A stretch of 64,000 bases of DNA from contig NC_056527.1 of the NCBI RefSeq assembly GCF_019175285.1, positions 113,222,742-113,286,741 on the forward strand, in the 5' to 3' direction. The translations under genes and the position numbers were made by a program. The stretch comes from Sceloporus undulatus (Eukaryota > Chordata > Lepidosauria > Squamata > Phrynosomatidae). Position 1 is the first letter of the stretch. Each line of letters starts with the position of its first letter. A model generated the notes under the pieces. That model saw nothing but the letters and a program-made list of their open reading frames with translations, was not told the origin of the DNA and ran no database searches. This document shows, piece after piece, positions 1 through 11,525 of the stretch.

Positions 1-1037
1 CTCCAGTGATTTACTTCCTTCATAGTGTTTATGCTCACAATATTTTTCTACTTGCTGCACCTCCATCATCCCAGCATAGTAACCACTTCTTTATGCACAT
101 AAGCAGAATAATACATGGTGACATGCCATGGATGTTGGAGTGTATAGCCTGACCCGCTCTCTCAGTCATGAATCAATGGCCGTACTCAAAGCATGCTATG
201 AGAAAGCAAGATTGCTGTTTCTAGAGCACTGACTTAGAAGGATACAATGTACAAAGTATAGAAAGATTAATGTTTGGTACTATAGCTCCCAGAATTACCC
301 AGCCAACATGACCAGCAGCCAAAGAAAGTAACATTTCCAAGCTCTGGGAATCATTGGGAAGGTTCAGTAGGATAGAAACAGCTGGGGAAGAGCTAGCCAC
401 CCTCCTGATTCTTGCCTGGAGTAGTTAACTCTGGGGTCATTTAGACCTCATATTTTTTTAGTGCGACTATCTGAATAATCTCACTCACGTATTCCAGGTT
501 TGTCGTTCAAGCTATGGAACTGTATCTATGCGCATCCCTGCGAGTTTGGTTGGTCACATGTACCATCACATGAATAAAAATGGAATCGATTATATGAATG
601 TATTTGAAACATGTCCAAAGCATGCACTGTTTCATGTCAGTTTATTCCATGTCTATTCACACTGGTTATTCACACTGCCAATGATGAAATTTTTTTAAAA
701 AAACCCTGGATATCAATTCTTCCCCTCGATATCAACTATCTGGGGTTAAGCAGGTTTTTGGCAGGCCACCCCCCAAAAAACACTTAATCAGGTGCATTTG
801 GACTGCATGTGAACAATGGAGATTCAACCTGGATTCATCCTGGATTATTTTCACTGTCTGAATTGACCTTCAGCCTTATGGTGGAGATAGTTCAGACTGA
901 AGACAGTGAGTAACGGCTCCATTTCACTGGTTCATTAAGAAATAGTGATACTGGAGGATGAGGCAATGTGCAATTTAGGGGTGTCAAAGTGGACTTCTCC
1001 TGATAATAGTACTGTTTGTGGCCCATTGTATACAGTT
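1..1037. other. gene-free stretch, no recognised feature
   Basis: I see no V exon, splice-signal pair or long convincing open frame here. The sequence is AT-rich and ordinary. A weak match to repeat-like text occurs around 700-850, but I could not assign it to a family. Confidence 0.5.
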
Positions 1038-1197
1038 CTCATGAGGCAGGGTTGGGAATCATACAGTCTTCAAGATGGTGCTGGACTGCAACTCCAAACA
1101 TTCTCCATCACTAGCTAACCTGGACAGGACTGTTGGGACCTGCAGTCCAACAACATCTGGAGAGCTGTACGATTCCTAGCTCTGCCTCATGGGAAAT
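1038..1197. repeat. foldback repeat around a 'tgctggactgcaact' core
   Basis: The left end (TCATGAGGCAGGGTTGGGAA) and the right end (TTCCTAGCTCTGCCTCATG) are imperfect inverted copies, so the stretch can fold on itself. The core 'ggactgcaactcc' recurs elsewhere in the window (for example near 23100 and 55570), as expected of a dispersed non-autonomous repeat. Family not assigned. Confidence 0.5.
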
Positions 1198-1321
1198 GAA
1201 AACAGTTCATCCTAGCAGTTCATGCTAACAATATTTTCATACTTGTTAAATATTTTGTCTCCCAAAGGGGTAAAAAAAAAGAAATTTGGGGTTTGTTCTC
1301 GAGTTCAAAACAGAGACTTTG

Positions 1322-1684
1322 GAGGGTTACAAACCACCGCTTTGCGGCGGTCTGCCACCGCCGCCGTTTACTTCGTGAGGGAGCCGCTGCAGCCAAACCG
1401 TGCAGCTCCCTTACGGAGCAAAAAAGAAGCTCCAAAATGGAGCTTCTTCTGGCGGCGTGCTAATGATGCCGCGAGGCGCCAATGGTGCACTCGTGACATC
1501 ATTAGCACCGCGTGACATGCGGACGCACAGCGTCCGTTACGTCAAGATGGCGGCGGTCGTGTGGAACGGCCGCAGCCATTTGTTACAGACAGAATCCGTA
1601 ACAGGAGTAGGGGCGTCTGGAAGAGACGCCTCTTTTTTAAACTGGGACGTCCTGAGGACATCCCAAGTGGCGGTTTGTAACCCG
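1322..1684. mobile_element. GC-rich multi-hairpin element, copy 1
   Basis: The ends are inverted copies of each other: GGGTTACAAACCACCGC at the left and GGCGGTTTGTAACCCGCC at the right. The interior is a succession of short self-complementary blocks, for example GAAGCTCC-aaaat-GGAGCTTC near 1430 and ggacgcacagcgtcc near 1520. The right-hand terminal hairpin is nearly the same as the one ending the element at 9056-9572, so these are one family. Non-coding; the open frames inside are by-products of GC richness. Class not assigned. Confidence 0.55.
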
Positions 1685-1699
1685 CCAGTGTTTTATTAA

Positions 1700-2462
1700 G
1701 GGAAGTGAAATTAAACTATTCAATTACACGGCTAGAGTGAGCCTCCTTAAAGCTCATTAGATTCTTTACTAAAAGAATCTAGGCAAGCTATTCAAGTTGA
1801 GAATTACGGGTATGTTATTCTTTCTTTTCTTTTTCTTGTTACCCTCTGCTGCCATCTATAGAATTAAGTAATTGACAACAGCCACACTGTCATGGCGCCT
1901 TGCAGTGGAAGTGCTGAAATCATAAAAAATACACATGCATTAATGTGTTCATCTGATTGGACTTTTTGTTGTGCCAGGATCACAACCTTAACAGACTTCT
2001 TTTTTGAAGGAAATTGTACATGTTGCAACTATGAGCCGATCTTTATTTTACTCCACCCAATACTTTAAAGCTGGTTATCTTACTGTGTCTATGTCATGGA
2101 AACCCAAACTACATGATGAGTGACCTCAGCTACTTATGGTTCCCCTGAATCTAAAAGACTTTTGCCTAAGTGTAGAATGGGGATCATGAAGTCCTCCAGA
2201 TGTTCAATCCAACCAGGTTATAGGAGAATCTGAGGGATTACTTGGTTCTTGGAGGAATTATTTAGTAGGCCTACCTAGATTTGCAAGGCCAGCAACTTCC
2301 CATATGGCCATAGGCCCAGGGAAATAGTAGGGAAAGAATCCTTGCGTAACAATGAAGATTTCCTCCACTAATGCCTAAACAAATATTTAGTACACATATA
2401 GATGGCCTATATAAACTAATACTACTAATTTATATATGTACTAATTTTAGTGAGCCAGAAGG

Positions 2463-2506
<44 letters not shown>

Positions 2507-2750
2507 TTTTCTTACATATAGTTACTCCCAAATAATTATGTTCAATTCAAGAGTTGCCTAATTTAACTGATATTGCATCTTTTGATTTGTGTTAGTAAAA
2601 TTAGTACCCGGGGTAGAATGAAGGCTACTTCAGCCCACAGACATCACTTTTGTCGCCCTGAAAATCCTTTGCCAGCCCCTCAAAACTCCTGGAACTACAC
2701 AATTGAGCTATATTTTCCTCCCATTGAACCTGCTTGCTTTTTCTTGCCGA
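1700..2750. other. gene-free stretch with an (AT)n tract
   Basis: No gene is recognised. The only clear structure is a (TA)n microsatellite at about 2464-2506. A short reversed TATAGATGGCAGCAG motif near 1846-1860 resembles a CTCF core on the - strand. Confidence 0.5.
2464..2506. repeat. (TA)n microsatellite
   Basis: About 21 uninterrupted TA units. Confidence 0.95.
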
Positions 2751-2765
2751 AAGAATCCTACTATG

Positions 2766-2772
2766 ATTGGCT
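2766..2772 (+). promoter_or_regulatory. inverted CCAAT box of V1
   Basis: ATTGGCT lies 125 bp upstream of the V1 leader ATG. The same heptamer sits 126 bp upstream of V5 and 121 bp upstream of V9, and GTTGGCT sits 115 bp upstream of V6, all family A members. NF-Y binding is an inference from the motif. Confidence 0.55.
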
Positions 2773-2890
2773 GAGTTCAGCAGCATGAGAATTATGTGAA
2801 GTCTTCTCTGAGGTTTTGAGGTTTCCTGGTTTAAGGTATCACTGCCAGTTAGTTGCATGTGGCTTCAACAGAGGTTAGACAAAGACAGCA

Positions 2891-4032
2891 ATGAAACTTT
2901 TTCTGGGGGCCCCATTGGTTCTGCTGTCAATAGTTTTTGGTGGTAGGTATTCCATTATTTCTCTTTTTTTGTAATTTATGTTCTATGCTCAGTATCGAAT
3001 GTCTCACATGATAAGGATCATCCTTGATCTGATGCTGCCTATTTCTGTTCTGAGCTTGGAAAGGTTTCTAACCCTACAATGGCTTAGGTCCAGACTATCT
3101 GTAAGACCATCATGTCTCCTCATACAAACCTGGTGGAGTCATAGGATCTACAGGGGAAGAGTTTTTCTTGGTCCATCACAGGGTGCTTGTTGAAGACATG
3201 AGAGAGAGCCGTCTCAGTGGCTGCTCCTACTCTTTAGATCTCTCTTCCACAGGAGGCTAGCCAAGGTCCTTTTTGTTTAAGCAGGCTTTTTAATATGTAA
3301 GCAGGGAGGGTTGTTATTGGGATGTGTACTAGTTTATTTTTTCAACTTTGTATGTCTTTTTAAAGGATTTCATGTTTTTAATGCGTAGATGTTTAACTGT
3401 TTTAAAAATGTCATTAAGACTTTTTACACTTACTGCCTTTGAAAGTCATCTTGGGGAAAGGTAGCATGCAAATAAAATAAAATAAAATAAAATAAAATGA
3501 ATGAATGAATAAAAAAGACTGGAATACTCTGGCATCCAAAAAGGCAACTTTTCTAACCTTTCCCCAATCTAGACTATAAAAGACATAATTGGAGTGTAGT
3601 CTAACACATTTGGAGGACACCAGGTTGAGGAAGACTTATCTATGGCAAGGAATATTAATCCATTGATGTTGTATTTGGATCAAAAAAGGAATGTGAAAAG
3701 ATTGTCCTTTTTGATGTTGATGTTGCCCTGATCTCTTTCCTGTTTAGGAGTCAGGTGCCAGGAAAAGGTCCATCAGGAGAGCTTGAAGATCAGCCAAGTT
3801 GGAGAGGATTCCACCATCACCTGCCAGTATGAAACAACTGCTTTTCGCAGCTTGCATTGGTACAGGCAATGTCTTGGAGAGAGTCCTACGTATCTGTTCC
3901 AGTTAGTGCGCGAGAAAGTCAGCAAGGAGTCCAAATTCAAAGCTGAGCTGGATAGAAAGAACCAGATAAGCCAACTTCACATTAGTGGTGTCCAGCTCAG
4001 AGACTCAGCAACTTACTTCTGTGCTCTGGAAG
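2891..4032 (+). CDS. TRAV: V1: T-cell receptor alpha-type V segment (family A)
   Basis: Encodes the variable domain of an alpha-type T-cell receptor chain on the T-cell surface; it needs RAG joining to a J segment to be expressed. The leader exon 2891-2942 (MKLFLGAPLVLLSIVFG) ends G|GTAGGT. The V exon 3748-4032 follows a TTTAG acceptor, and the phase-1 junction keeps the frame. Visible landmarks: first cysteine in TITCQY, core tryptophan in LHWYRQ, and SATYFCALE at the 3' end. The usual proline of the RQxPG turn is absent (RQCLGES), which adds a third, unpaired cysteine. Family A also contains V5, V6 and V9. It looks functional, although the heptamer departs from consensus. Confidence 0.9.
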
Positions 4033-4071
4033 CACACTGATGCAGGTGTATTGGCAGTTTGCACAAAAACC
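4033..4071 (+). other. V1 recombination signal (23-RSS)
   Basis: Heptamer CACACTG (consensus CACAGTG, one change at position 5), 23 bp spacer, and a perfect nonamer ACAAAAACC. Confidence 0.9.
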
Positions 4072-4623
4072 TGAAAGGAGATTGGGCTGTAGCTCAATGG
4101 GAACTTTCATGAGACAGAGTTGAAGGTTCAGTCCCTGGTTGAGGCTGAGAAGATCATTTGCCCCTAACTCTAGAAAGCCACTTTTTACCTTGCTACTGTG
4201 CAAGATGGATTAAAGGTTTTTGCTTGAATGATAGAGTCTGTGGTTTAGAAATATAGTGCTCCCACAGTTTCAAGGCAAATGTCGACTATGGCTTTAAATC
4301 TGTTATTTGTTCTGAATACAGTAAACTTACTGCATCACCAATTCAATTGGAATTAATGAATCATTTGGTACTGCCCATGGGATAGATGTAAACCTATTTG
4401 TTTTTCCATGCACAACAAGTCTGAAATTCATGTTGCCCATTGTAATCAGTGAATGGTTTAAATAATATTTCAATATGAGTATCACATTGTACATAAGATT
4501 TCCTGCCACACTTAAAAAACCCCAACCCAAACTCAGATCAAATAACCGCAATGCGTGTATGTCATCATGTCACCACATCCTTGTTCATGCTTTTGACTTT
4601 GTGATGATTTGACATCAGAAACT

Positions 4624-4653
4624 AAAAGAAAGAAAGAAAGAAAGAAAGAAAGA
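4624..4653. repeat. (AAAG)n microsatellite
   Basis: Seven to eight AAAG units, about 60 bp upstream of the V2 leader. Confidence 0.9.
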
Positions 4654-4711
4654 AGAGCAATAGCTTTTCATCTTCAATGTTAGTTGAATCAAGAGAAACA
4701 TCATCTCAGCC

Positions 4712-5876
4712 ATGGCATTAAGGCTCCTGTTCGTTGTTCTTCACTTCCACTGTAAGTTCTTTCAGGGCAAAGTCCAGATTTTTCAGATCAAGCAAGTCTC
4801 TTTGTGGAAAAATGAAAGGACAGGGAGGAAATTGTCAGTTATTATTCATAATAGAAATGTGCAATTCAGCTTTTGTTGTATATGCTGGACAGATGGGGAG
4901 TCAAATGGAGGGACAAACAGGACTAGAAGACTGTGTGGTGCCTTGGATAAAATTTATTTGACTTTAGGAAGTTTAAAGAATTAAAAGCATGTGTCTTGGT
5001 GCAAAGAAAGGCATCTCTCCCCACCATTTAGGGGGCGGCATATCCTAATTGATTTTGATATAGCAATGAGTTGATCAAGTCATTGTTGAAAGATGTGGGG
5101 GATTATTGGCTATTTGGGTGCTCATGTTTTATTAAATTAGATAAGGTGGGCAACTTGAAGATGTCTAGAGCACACATATCTACCCAGATGTTGGAAGACC
5201 TGTAACCACCTGCCATGCCCATTTTTTTACAAGTTATCACTAGAAAGTCCTCTTAGGTCCTCTGAGAGAGAGGAGCAATTTTGCCATGTTTTGCCGCCAT
5301 TCCAATTTGTTAAGGGTAAGTTGAGGTTAACAAAATACAGGTAATGGGTGGCTAGAATGATTTGTGTTTTGCATGTGTGTATAAGAGAAAGGAGGAAAGA
5401 AAGAAAAAAAGGATACTTCAGCCCATCTCTTCATCCTTCCCTCCCTTTCAAATTCAAGCTGTCTGCAAATAACATGCTTTCCAGTTTTGGAAACATTTGT
5501 TCATTGTGAAAGAAGGATTATTATATAGAACAGGAGTTTCTTCAATGAAACAAAGCATTATCTTGCTTTTAACAATCTCACTTCTCTACAGTCTGTAGTT
5601 CTGGTCCCCAAGTAACCCAGACACCCACATCCCTGGAAGTCCCAGAAGGTGTCTTCTTCACCATCAGCTGTACCTTTTCTGAGACACTTGGACGTTATTA
5701 TTGGTACCGCCAGCTGCCTGGAACAGCACCATCCTTTCTCCTGTCTAAATTTTCTAAGGGTAACTTCACAGAAGGACGTTTCACGGTGGAGTATCTAGAG
5801 AAGGGGAAAGAAAGCCGTTTGCATTTCTCTCACTCTCAGCTTCAAGACTCAGCGACCTATTTATGTGCAGCAGAAA
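4712..5876 (+). CDS. TRAV: V2: T-cell receptor alpha-type V segment (family B)
   Basis: Leader exon 4712-4751 (MALRLLFVVLHFHC) ends T|GTAAGT. The V exon 5592-5876 follows a CTACAG acceptor and continues the frame as FSCSSGPQVTQTP. Landmarks are FTISCTF, YYWYRQLPG and SATYLCAAE. The third residue before the last cysteine region reads YLC, where the other segments have YFC. The V exon has no internal methionine but is fully open from the acceptor to the heptamer. The closest relative here is V10. Judged functional. Confidence 0.9.
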
Positions 5877-5915
5877 CACAGTGATTCAGGTGGAGGGAGA
5901 CTCAGAACTAAAACC
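5877..5915 (+). other. V2 recombination signal (23-RSS)
   Basis: Consensus heptamer CACAGTG, 23 bp spacer, nonamer ACTAAAACC (one change). Confidence 0.93.
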
Positions 5916-6569
5916 TCAGAAGAAATACTTCCTCTTCCTCTTCCTCTAAAATCAATAAACCAAGCTGGATGGAACTGCTCTCACTTCACTGAACTTGATA
6001 TTCTGAATATACCAAAATCTTGTCTGATTTTGAAAGCTAGGGAGGTTCAGGTCTGGTTTATTTATCCATTTATAGTATTTATGACCCACTTTGCAGCCAC
6101 AAAGGATTGAAGAGCGCCTTGCAAATTGTTAATTTGGCAGTCTCTGCCTCCAGGTATACAATGTACTCCTTGCATAGGGGACCACCAGGGAATATTCTAC
6201 TTGTGTATTTAATTTACTTATTATTTATTCCATTTTATTAATACATGTGTTATGGTATGCTGAGTTATGTTAGTGTTTGTTTTTTATTGCACAAAAATAA
6301 AGTTTAAAAAAATCATCTGAAAATGTAACGGGAAGAATCAAATCACACACACCATTTACTTTCCTTGCTAGTGGAAGGAGAACAGGGAATGGCCCAGCTT
6401 AGGCTCCTACAGAAGACAATTTCACAAAATGAAGAAAACCTTCTCACCTTCCTCAGCTGACAGGTCTGTGATGATGGTGGGACACAGAGAAAGCTCTCCC
6501 CTGAAGATCTCAGAACTTGGGCACAGTTAGATAGGTTGATACCTTTTTCCAGGTAGCCTAGACCCGTCA
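5916..6569. other. gene-free stretch downstream of V2
   Basis: AT-rich sequence with an AATAAAG string near 6296. No V exon or assignable repeat seen. Confidence 0.45.
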
Positions 6570-6802
6570 GATATTCTTGGCTCTTTGTATTCACGGATTC
6601 TGTACCTTTGGATTCAATCAACCATGGTTTGAAAATATCTACAGACACACTATTCCAAAAAACAAACCTTGATTTTGCTGTTTTATGTAAGGAATGACAT
6701 TTTACTATGCCATTATATATAATGGGACTTGAGCATCCATGGATTTTGGTGTCCATGGGCGGTGGTGGTCATGAAACCAGCAGATACTGAGTGTTTACTG
6801 TA
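6570..6802 (-). mobile_element. Tigger-like MITE, copy 1
   Basis: Related on the opposite strand to the copies at 10738-10985, 22234-22463 and 28266-28502. Shared blocks include 'catccatggattttgg', 'caaaccttgattttgc' and 'caaccatggtttgaaaat'. Short and non-coding; family assigned from general resemblance to pogo/Tigger-type MITEs. Confidence 0.55.
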
Positions 6803-7043
6803 TAAGCAACTCAAAACAATTCCAGTTTTAAATAATTTAAGCAGGAGGAAAACATATGAGAGAATTTAACAGGCTAAAACAGTTAAGACCATGTAAAAGG
6901 CTTAAAAGTAAACTGTCCAGAAAATTAGACCATGAATATGTTAAATCAAATCATCTCCCCGAGTTTCTGGAGGCATCAGATAGTAGGCATCAGATAGTGT
7001 TTGTAGACATCTGTAAGCTATCAGATAGTTGTTTGGTGAGGGA

Positions 7044-7057
7044 CCACAAGGTGGCAG
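7044..7057 (+). promoter_or_regulatory. CTCF-like motif upstream of V3
   Basis: CCACAAGGTGGCAG fits the core CTCF motif, points toward the downstream J side, and lies 147 bp upstream of the V3 leader ATG. Binding is inferred; in mammals CTCF occupies many TRAV promoters. Confidence 0.45.
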
Positions 7058-7190
7058 TGCTCCTGCAATTTGTAGCAATGCTCACAAGATGTGTACAGAT
7101 GCGGATAACTTTTCTCCTTCAATTTATGCACAAACATTTCTCACAGCTGTAGGAAGAGGAGTGAAGGGATCATCTGTAGCCTAGGAGGAG

Positions 7191-8487
7191 ATGAGATTGA
7201 GAATGGAGAGTAGGTGGAAGCTTTCACTTCTGGCTGTGCTGTCTGCTGCTCAATACCACTGTAAGCCAATCATTTTTATAGCCTCCTCTCTCTTCCTTTC
7301 TTTTTCCTTCTCTCTATCATCTCTTTCCAAACATACATTTCATCTGCAAATGCATCTGTTCATTGCAAACATCTGTGAAACTGCTTCTCAAGAAACTTTT
7401 TTTTTTTTGTCAGATCTTTCAGTGCTTTGGCAATGGCCTTCTCTTTGGTGCCTCATTTGTTTGTTAGCTGCATTGTCATTCCTCTTTTCCTCCAGTGACC
7501 TGTAGCCAGTGCTCATCATGGTTCTCCTCCTCTCCACTTTATCCTCACAACAACCTTGTGAGGTACGTCAGACTGAGATAATGAGATTGGTTCACTGTCA
7601 GTAAATGCGGAGGTGAATCTGGATCTCCTTTCAAGTCCCAGTCTGACACTTGACCCACTACACCTCTTGCCGTTTGTAAAACAAAAATGGAAAGGCCACA
7701 GCTTCATTTCACTCCTGTATAGTCTCTGTTGCATGTCAGAGGAAAGTAATCTGCACATATTCAGAACATGTATTTAGGGTTTAACAACTAACCATTTTAA
7801 ATATAGCTGGTCTTGTATGATGTGCAAGCTAAGCAAATATGTTCCTGCTTAGCTTTTGTATGAAAGACCACCAGACTTCAGGTCAAGCCAGGAAATAATC
7901 CTTCTTGAAATGCTGCTGTCAGTCAGAGTTGATAGTATTGGGCTTTGTGGACCAATTGTCTACTTTCTATTTTTCTATGCCATTACTTTATCGTTTCACT
8001 TACATTTTCAGGACTCTTATAATGACAAACAGGTTCTGGAGTTATGTCCTTGGGATGTATTTTGTTCCATACCTAGGTTCTTTTTCCAGAAGGCCCTTTC
8101 CTAGGGGCTAGTGGTCCTGGAGCCTATTTTTAAAAAGTCTTACTTTGGGAGGATCTATCTGTTGAAAACGATGCATTAATCTTTCTTGCTTCTCTCTTTG
8201 AGCAGTGATGCATGGGCAGGTGCAAGTGGAGCAAAGTCCACCATTGAAGGAGATCTACGAAGGGGAGAATGCTACCCTGACCTGCTCCATCTCTGTAAGC
8301 AGCTTGCAGTGGTATACACAGCTTCCCGGCCAAGAGCCTGTCTTCCTGATGTTTGTCTATGGCAGTCAGAAAAATGATAAAATAAAAAACTTTGTTGGAG
8401 AGTACAATTCCAAAGAAAAACGGGGCTACCTTCATGTTATTGATGCTCATCTGCACCATGGAGCCAACTACTTCTGCGCTGTGGAGG
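7191..8487 (+). CDS. TRAV: V3: T-cell receptor alpha-type V segment (family C)
   Basis: The leader exon 7191-7260 can start at 7191 or at the in-frame ATG at 7203. The second gives a more typical signal peptide (core LSLLAVLSAA). It ends T|GTAAGC. The V exon 8206-8487 follows TGAGCAG and starts LMHGQVQVEQSPP. Landmarks are ATLTCSI, LQWYTQLPG and ANYFCAVEA. The usual D-S-A before the last cysteine is HGA, so the aspartate that normally makes a conserved salt bridge is missing. The framework cysteines and tryptophan are intact. No close paralogue elsewhere in the window; the leader end resembles V2. Confidence 0.87.
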
Positions 8488-8526
8488 CACAGTGAGAGAG
8501 CAGGGCAGGGAAGTCATCTTAAAACT
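8488..8526 (+). other. V3 recombination signal (23-RSS, weak nonamer)
   Basis: Consensus heptamer CACAGTG. At the 23 bp position the nonamer is CTTAAAACT, which keeps only the central A run. Confidence 0.75.
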
Positions 8527-8984
8527 CAACAGCATGCTAGAAACCACAAGGCACTCTTCCACCATTCTGATGCACTGAGAGCAAGCTTGCAGATGAGTGG
8601 TATTGTTGGAAACTGAAATTAATATACTGACAACATCAAAATTACAAGGTTTCCTTTAGATATTCCTTAATTAGTGAAATAGTGTAAGGTTTTCTTTGGA
8701 TAGTGGCCATGGAGACATCAGGGATCTCACCTGGGACCTTATATGTGCAAAGTGTATGCTCTATCAATCTGTGATTGTGTCTTGTGTGCCTTCAAGTCAT
8801 TTCCAAATTATTATGGTGTTTTCTTTGCAAAATTTGTTCAAAGGAGGTTTGTCACTGCCTCCGACCGAGAGCATGTGGCAAGGAGCTCATGGCTGCGTTA
8901 ACTGTCCTTGGTCTTTTTTTCAGGACCATGATATTCTTCTGAATAGGGGTTTTGGCTGGTAGTTCTTGCTCCCTGTCTACTTAA
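8527..8984. other. gene-free stretch downstream of V3
   Basis: No V exon, repeat family or hairpin cluster recognised before the GC-rich element that follows. Confidence 0.4.
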
Positions 8985-9055
8985 AGTGCTGGTTCCAAAA
9001 GGTGTTGTTAGGAGACTCCTGCCCAGTGCTATGAACCCAAATGGCAAGTTCCTTG

Positions 9056-9572
9056 GGCCCGTTATAAACGGGCCAGAAAGTACGAGCGGAGCGTGTACTA
9101 GCGTTAGAAAGGGGCGGTGCTTCCGCACCCCCCTAACCCTAGTGCGCGCTCTGCGTGCACAAAATGGCAGCGGCCGTTCCACACGGCCACCACCATGAGG
9201 ACGTCACGACCGTGCCGCCTCTATACAGGGTGGCGTGGACATGATGTCCTCGCTCCGCGCCAGGGCGCTTAGTGTGCCCTTAGCGCGGAGCAGGAAGGAG
9301 CTCCGTTTCGGAACTCCTTCCTGGTTTGGTCTGCTGGGCGCAGCCTTCACACGGCTGCGCCCAGCGGACCAAAGGAGAAAGGGGCCAAGTAGCTTCAAGC
9401 CCCAAGGACATCTCTTTCCAGGCTGTGGGGAAGGGGCCTTTTGCCGCTTCCCCGCAGCCTGGAAAGCGGCGGATCGGGGCCTCAGCGGCTGCCGCTCTGA
9501 ACGCTGAGGCCCCGATACCCCGGGGAAAGGGGCGGGTGCAGCCCGCCCCAAACAGGCGGTCTGTAACCCGCC
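9056..9572. mobile_element. GC-rich hairpin-chain element
   Basis: This ~520 bp GC island in AT-rich surroundings is a chain of consecutive hairpins with different arms. Clear ones: 9056-9074 (GGCCCGTT-ata-AACGGGCC), 9292-9322, 9325-9373 (arms ~21 bp, one mismatch), 9415-9465 (arms ~19 bp), 9475-9514 (13 bp perfect arms), 9531-9547, and 9555-9572 (GGCGGtctgtaacCCGCC). The terminal hairpin matches the end of the element at 1322-1684. Non-coding; the long open frames across it follow from its base composition. It looks like a non-autonomous element of unknown class. Confidence 0.6.
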
Positions 9573-9773
9573 TAAGGGACTAAATTGCACTCTGCCTGCA
9601 TCAAATTAGTTAACTACTTTCTCATAAAGATATTTACATAGTAAAAATGCCATTTCTAAATGGATGTTTGACTCATGGCTATCATGTATCATTTAAAATG
9701 TAATTTAACTGGTACTTTAAACTTCCAAATCCTATTTGGCATCTTTTTTCACCTACGCTATTCCCACTTTTGC

Positions 9774-9786
9774 CCACTAGAGGGCA
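9774..9786 (+). promoter_or_regulatory. CTCF-like motif
   Basis: CCACTAGAGGGCA on the + strand, the same core as at 41570. It is not close to a leader, so the functional call is weak. Confidence 0.25.
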
Positions 9787-9833
9787 ACAGAGACAAGGAT
9801 TTTTTTCTTGTAAGGGAGGCAGAGGTTCCTCTG

Positions 9834-10058
9834 GCTGCTTCCACACTGCAGAATTGATGCATTTTGACACTGCTTTAACTGTTATGGCTTCATCCTGTGG
9901 AATACTGGGATCTTTAGTCTGTTGTGGCCCCAGAGCTCTCTGACAGAGAAGGCTAAATCTCTCACCAAATTACACACCCCAGAATTTCATAGCATTGAGT
10001 GATGGAAGTCAAAGCAGTGTCAAACTGCATTAATTCTGCAGCACAGATGCAGAATATA
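9834..10058. mobile_element. palindromic MITE
   Basis: Nearly palindromic: one arm has 'gcagaattgatgcattttgacactgctttaact' in substance, and the other ends with its inverse. The hallmark text 'ccatggc...ctcagtgctatggaa...gggatttgtagt' recurs at least ten times in the window. Non-coding foldback element; superfamily not assigned. Confidence 0.7.
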
Positions 10059-10224
10059 CCTCACATGTCAGTGGCATATATATGTCTGTACTTGGCTTCC
10101 ACCCCACCAAATTCATATGAAGAAGTAGGCTGAAGTCTACGAAAGCTCATGCTGTCAATTTCTTTCTTTCAGTTAGTCTCAAAAGTGCTACAGGATCTCT
10201 CTACGCCTTAGATAAGAGTATTTG

Positions 10225-10445
10225 TGTTTATTTGCTGTTGTGTCTTCAAATTGACTCAGAATGGCCATAACTTAGGGGTTTCTTGGCGACATTTATTCAG
10301 TTTGTGACTGCTTTCCTCTGAGGCTGAGAGACTGTGACTTTCCCAAGGTCACACAGTAGACTTCCATGGGTGAGAGGAGATTTGAACCCTGGTCACCTGA
10401 AGTCCTAGTCCAGCACTCAAACTGCTGCAACACACTGGCTACCTC
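10225..10445 (-). mobile_element. tRNA-derived SINE
   Basis: Read on the - strand, the head has an A-box-like block and a B box (GGTTCAAATC). The body has the shared 'cctcagaggaaagcagtcac' type text and a (CAA)n-like tail. The same SINE recurs at 16405, 17868, 19320, 26965, 54810, 56440, 56845 and 58185. Confidence 0.7.
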
Positions 10446-10737
10446 ATATTAAATTAATCCACTGAATAACAGTCACTAGCAAGAATCATTCTAGAACTGC
10501 TGACCCCAACCAAGGCTGACCAAAAGTCTTGCAGAACTTCACACCTGAAAAGTTTGGTTTGGTTGCAGGGAAGGGGAAAACAGGACCAAATTGCACCCTC
10601 ATTTATCTTTCCTCCCCAAATCTCCTGCATTTTGGGGTAGGATTTCCAGCAGTCTGTTCTGCAATCTGGAACATGTCAGACTTGGGTTCCCATCATCTCT
10701 AGACAACACCCAGTAATGGATGTCCTGGGTGGGGATA

Positions 10738-10985
10738 ATGGGAACTGGAGTACATTGGGACCTTAGTATCTGCTGAGGTTTGGTTCCAAGACTCCATGTG
10801 GATGCCAAAATCCATGGATGCTCATGTCTCATTAAATACAACGGCTTAGTAAAATGGCGTCACTTACATAAAATGGCAAAATCAAGATTTGCTTTTTGGA
10901 ATTTATATATTTTTGGAATATTTTCAAACCATGGATGGTTGAATCCATGAGTAAATAATCTGTGGATATACAGGGCTGGCTGTAT
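10738..10985 (+). mobile_element. Tigger-like MITE, copy 2
   Basis: Begins 'gggaccttagtatctgctg' and ends 'ctgtggatatacagggctg'. Imperfect inverted ends and the shared internal text identify it as the same family as 22234-22463. Confidence 0.6.
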
Positions 10986-11525
10986 AACACTACTGGGTTG
11001 AAGAAGGTTTTTGTAGTTGTTGGCCAGGAATAGCCCTAGGAAAGACGTGTGTCTGTTTTTATATTTTGAGTCACAAAGGTGTAATATCTTCTTTCTGGAT
11101 AGTTTCTTCCTTGAAATGACATGCCCAGGACCCTGTTTGTAGAGCATGAAGGGAGTTGGATCAGGGAGAATAATATGCAAAGACACATTTCAAGTTTAAT
11201 ACAACTTTGGCCATATTCATGAGTGAGTACAAAAAATCCCTCAGCTGAGGCCCATCTTAATAATCACTGAATTTTTAGTTTTCTATTGAGAATGTTTTAA
11301 AAATTAACATTTTACAAGCTGGAATGTTTATGTATGCACATACATCTTTTCTGAATGTGGTCCTGAGTTGTGCTTGGACAAATCTGGTTCCGTGCTTTTA
11401 CTTATTAAAACCGGTTTCTTAAAATAGTTTGTCAACTGCTGCATTATGTGTGTTCCTCTCCTGACATTGGAAAGAACAAACATTGAGAGTCTCTTTCAAC
11501 TTCAGAGGACGGGAACATGAAACAC

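Noticed and set aside
9204-9590. Open frames of 85-128 codons in the GC-rich block
   Set aside because: They run through hairpin arms on both strands; base composition explains the lack of stops.
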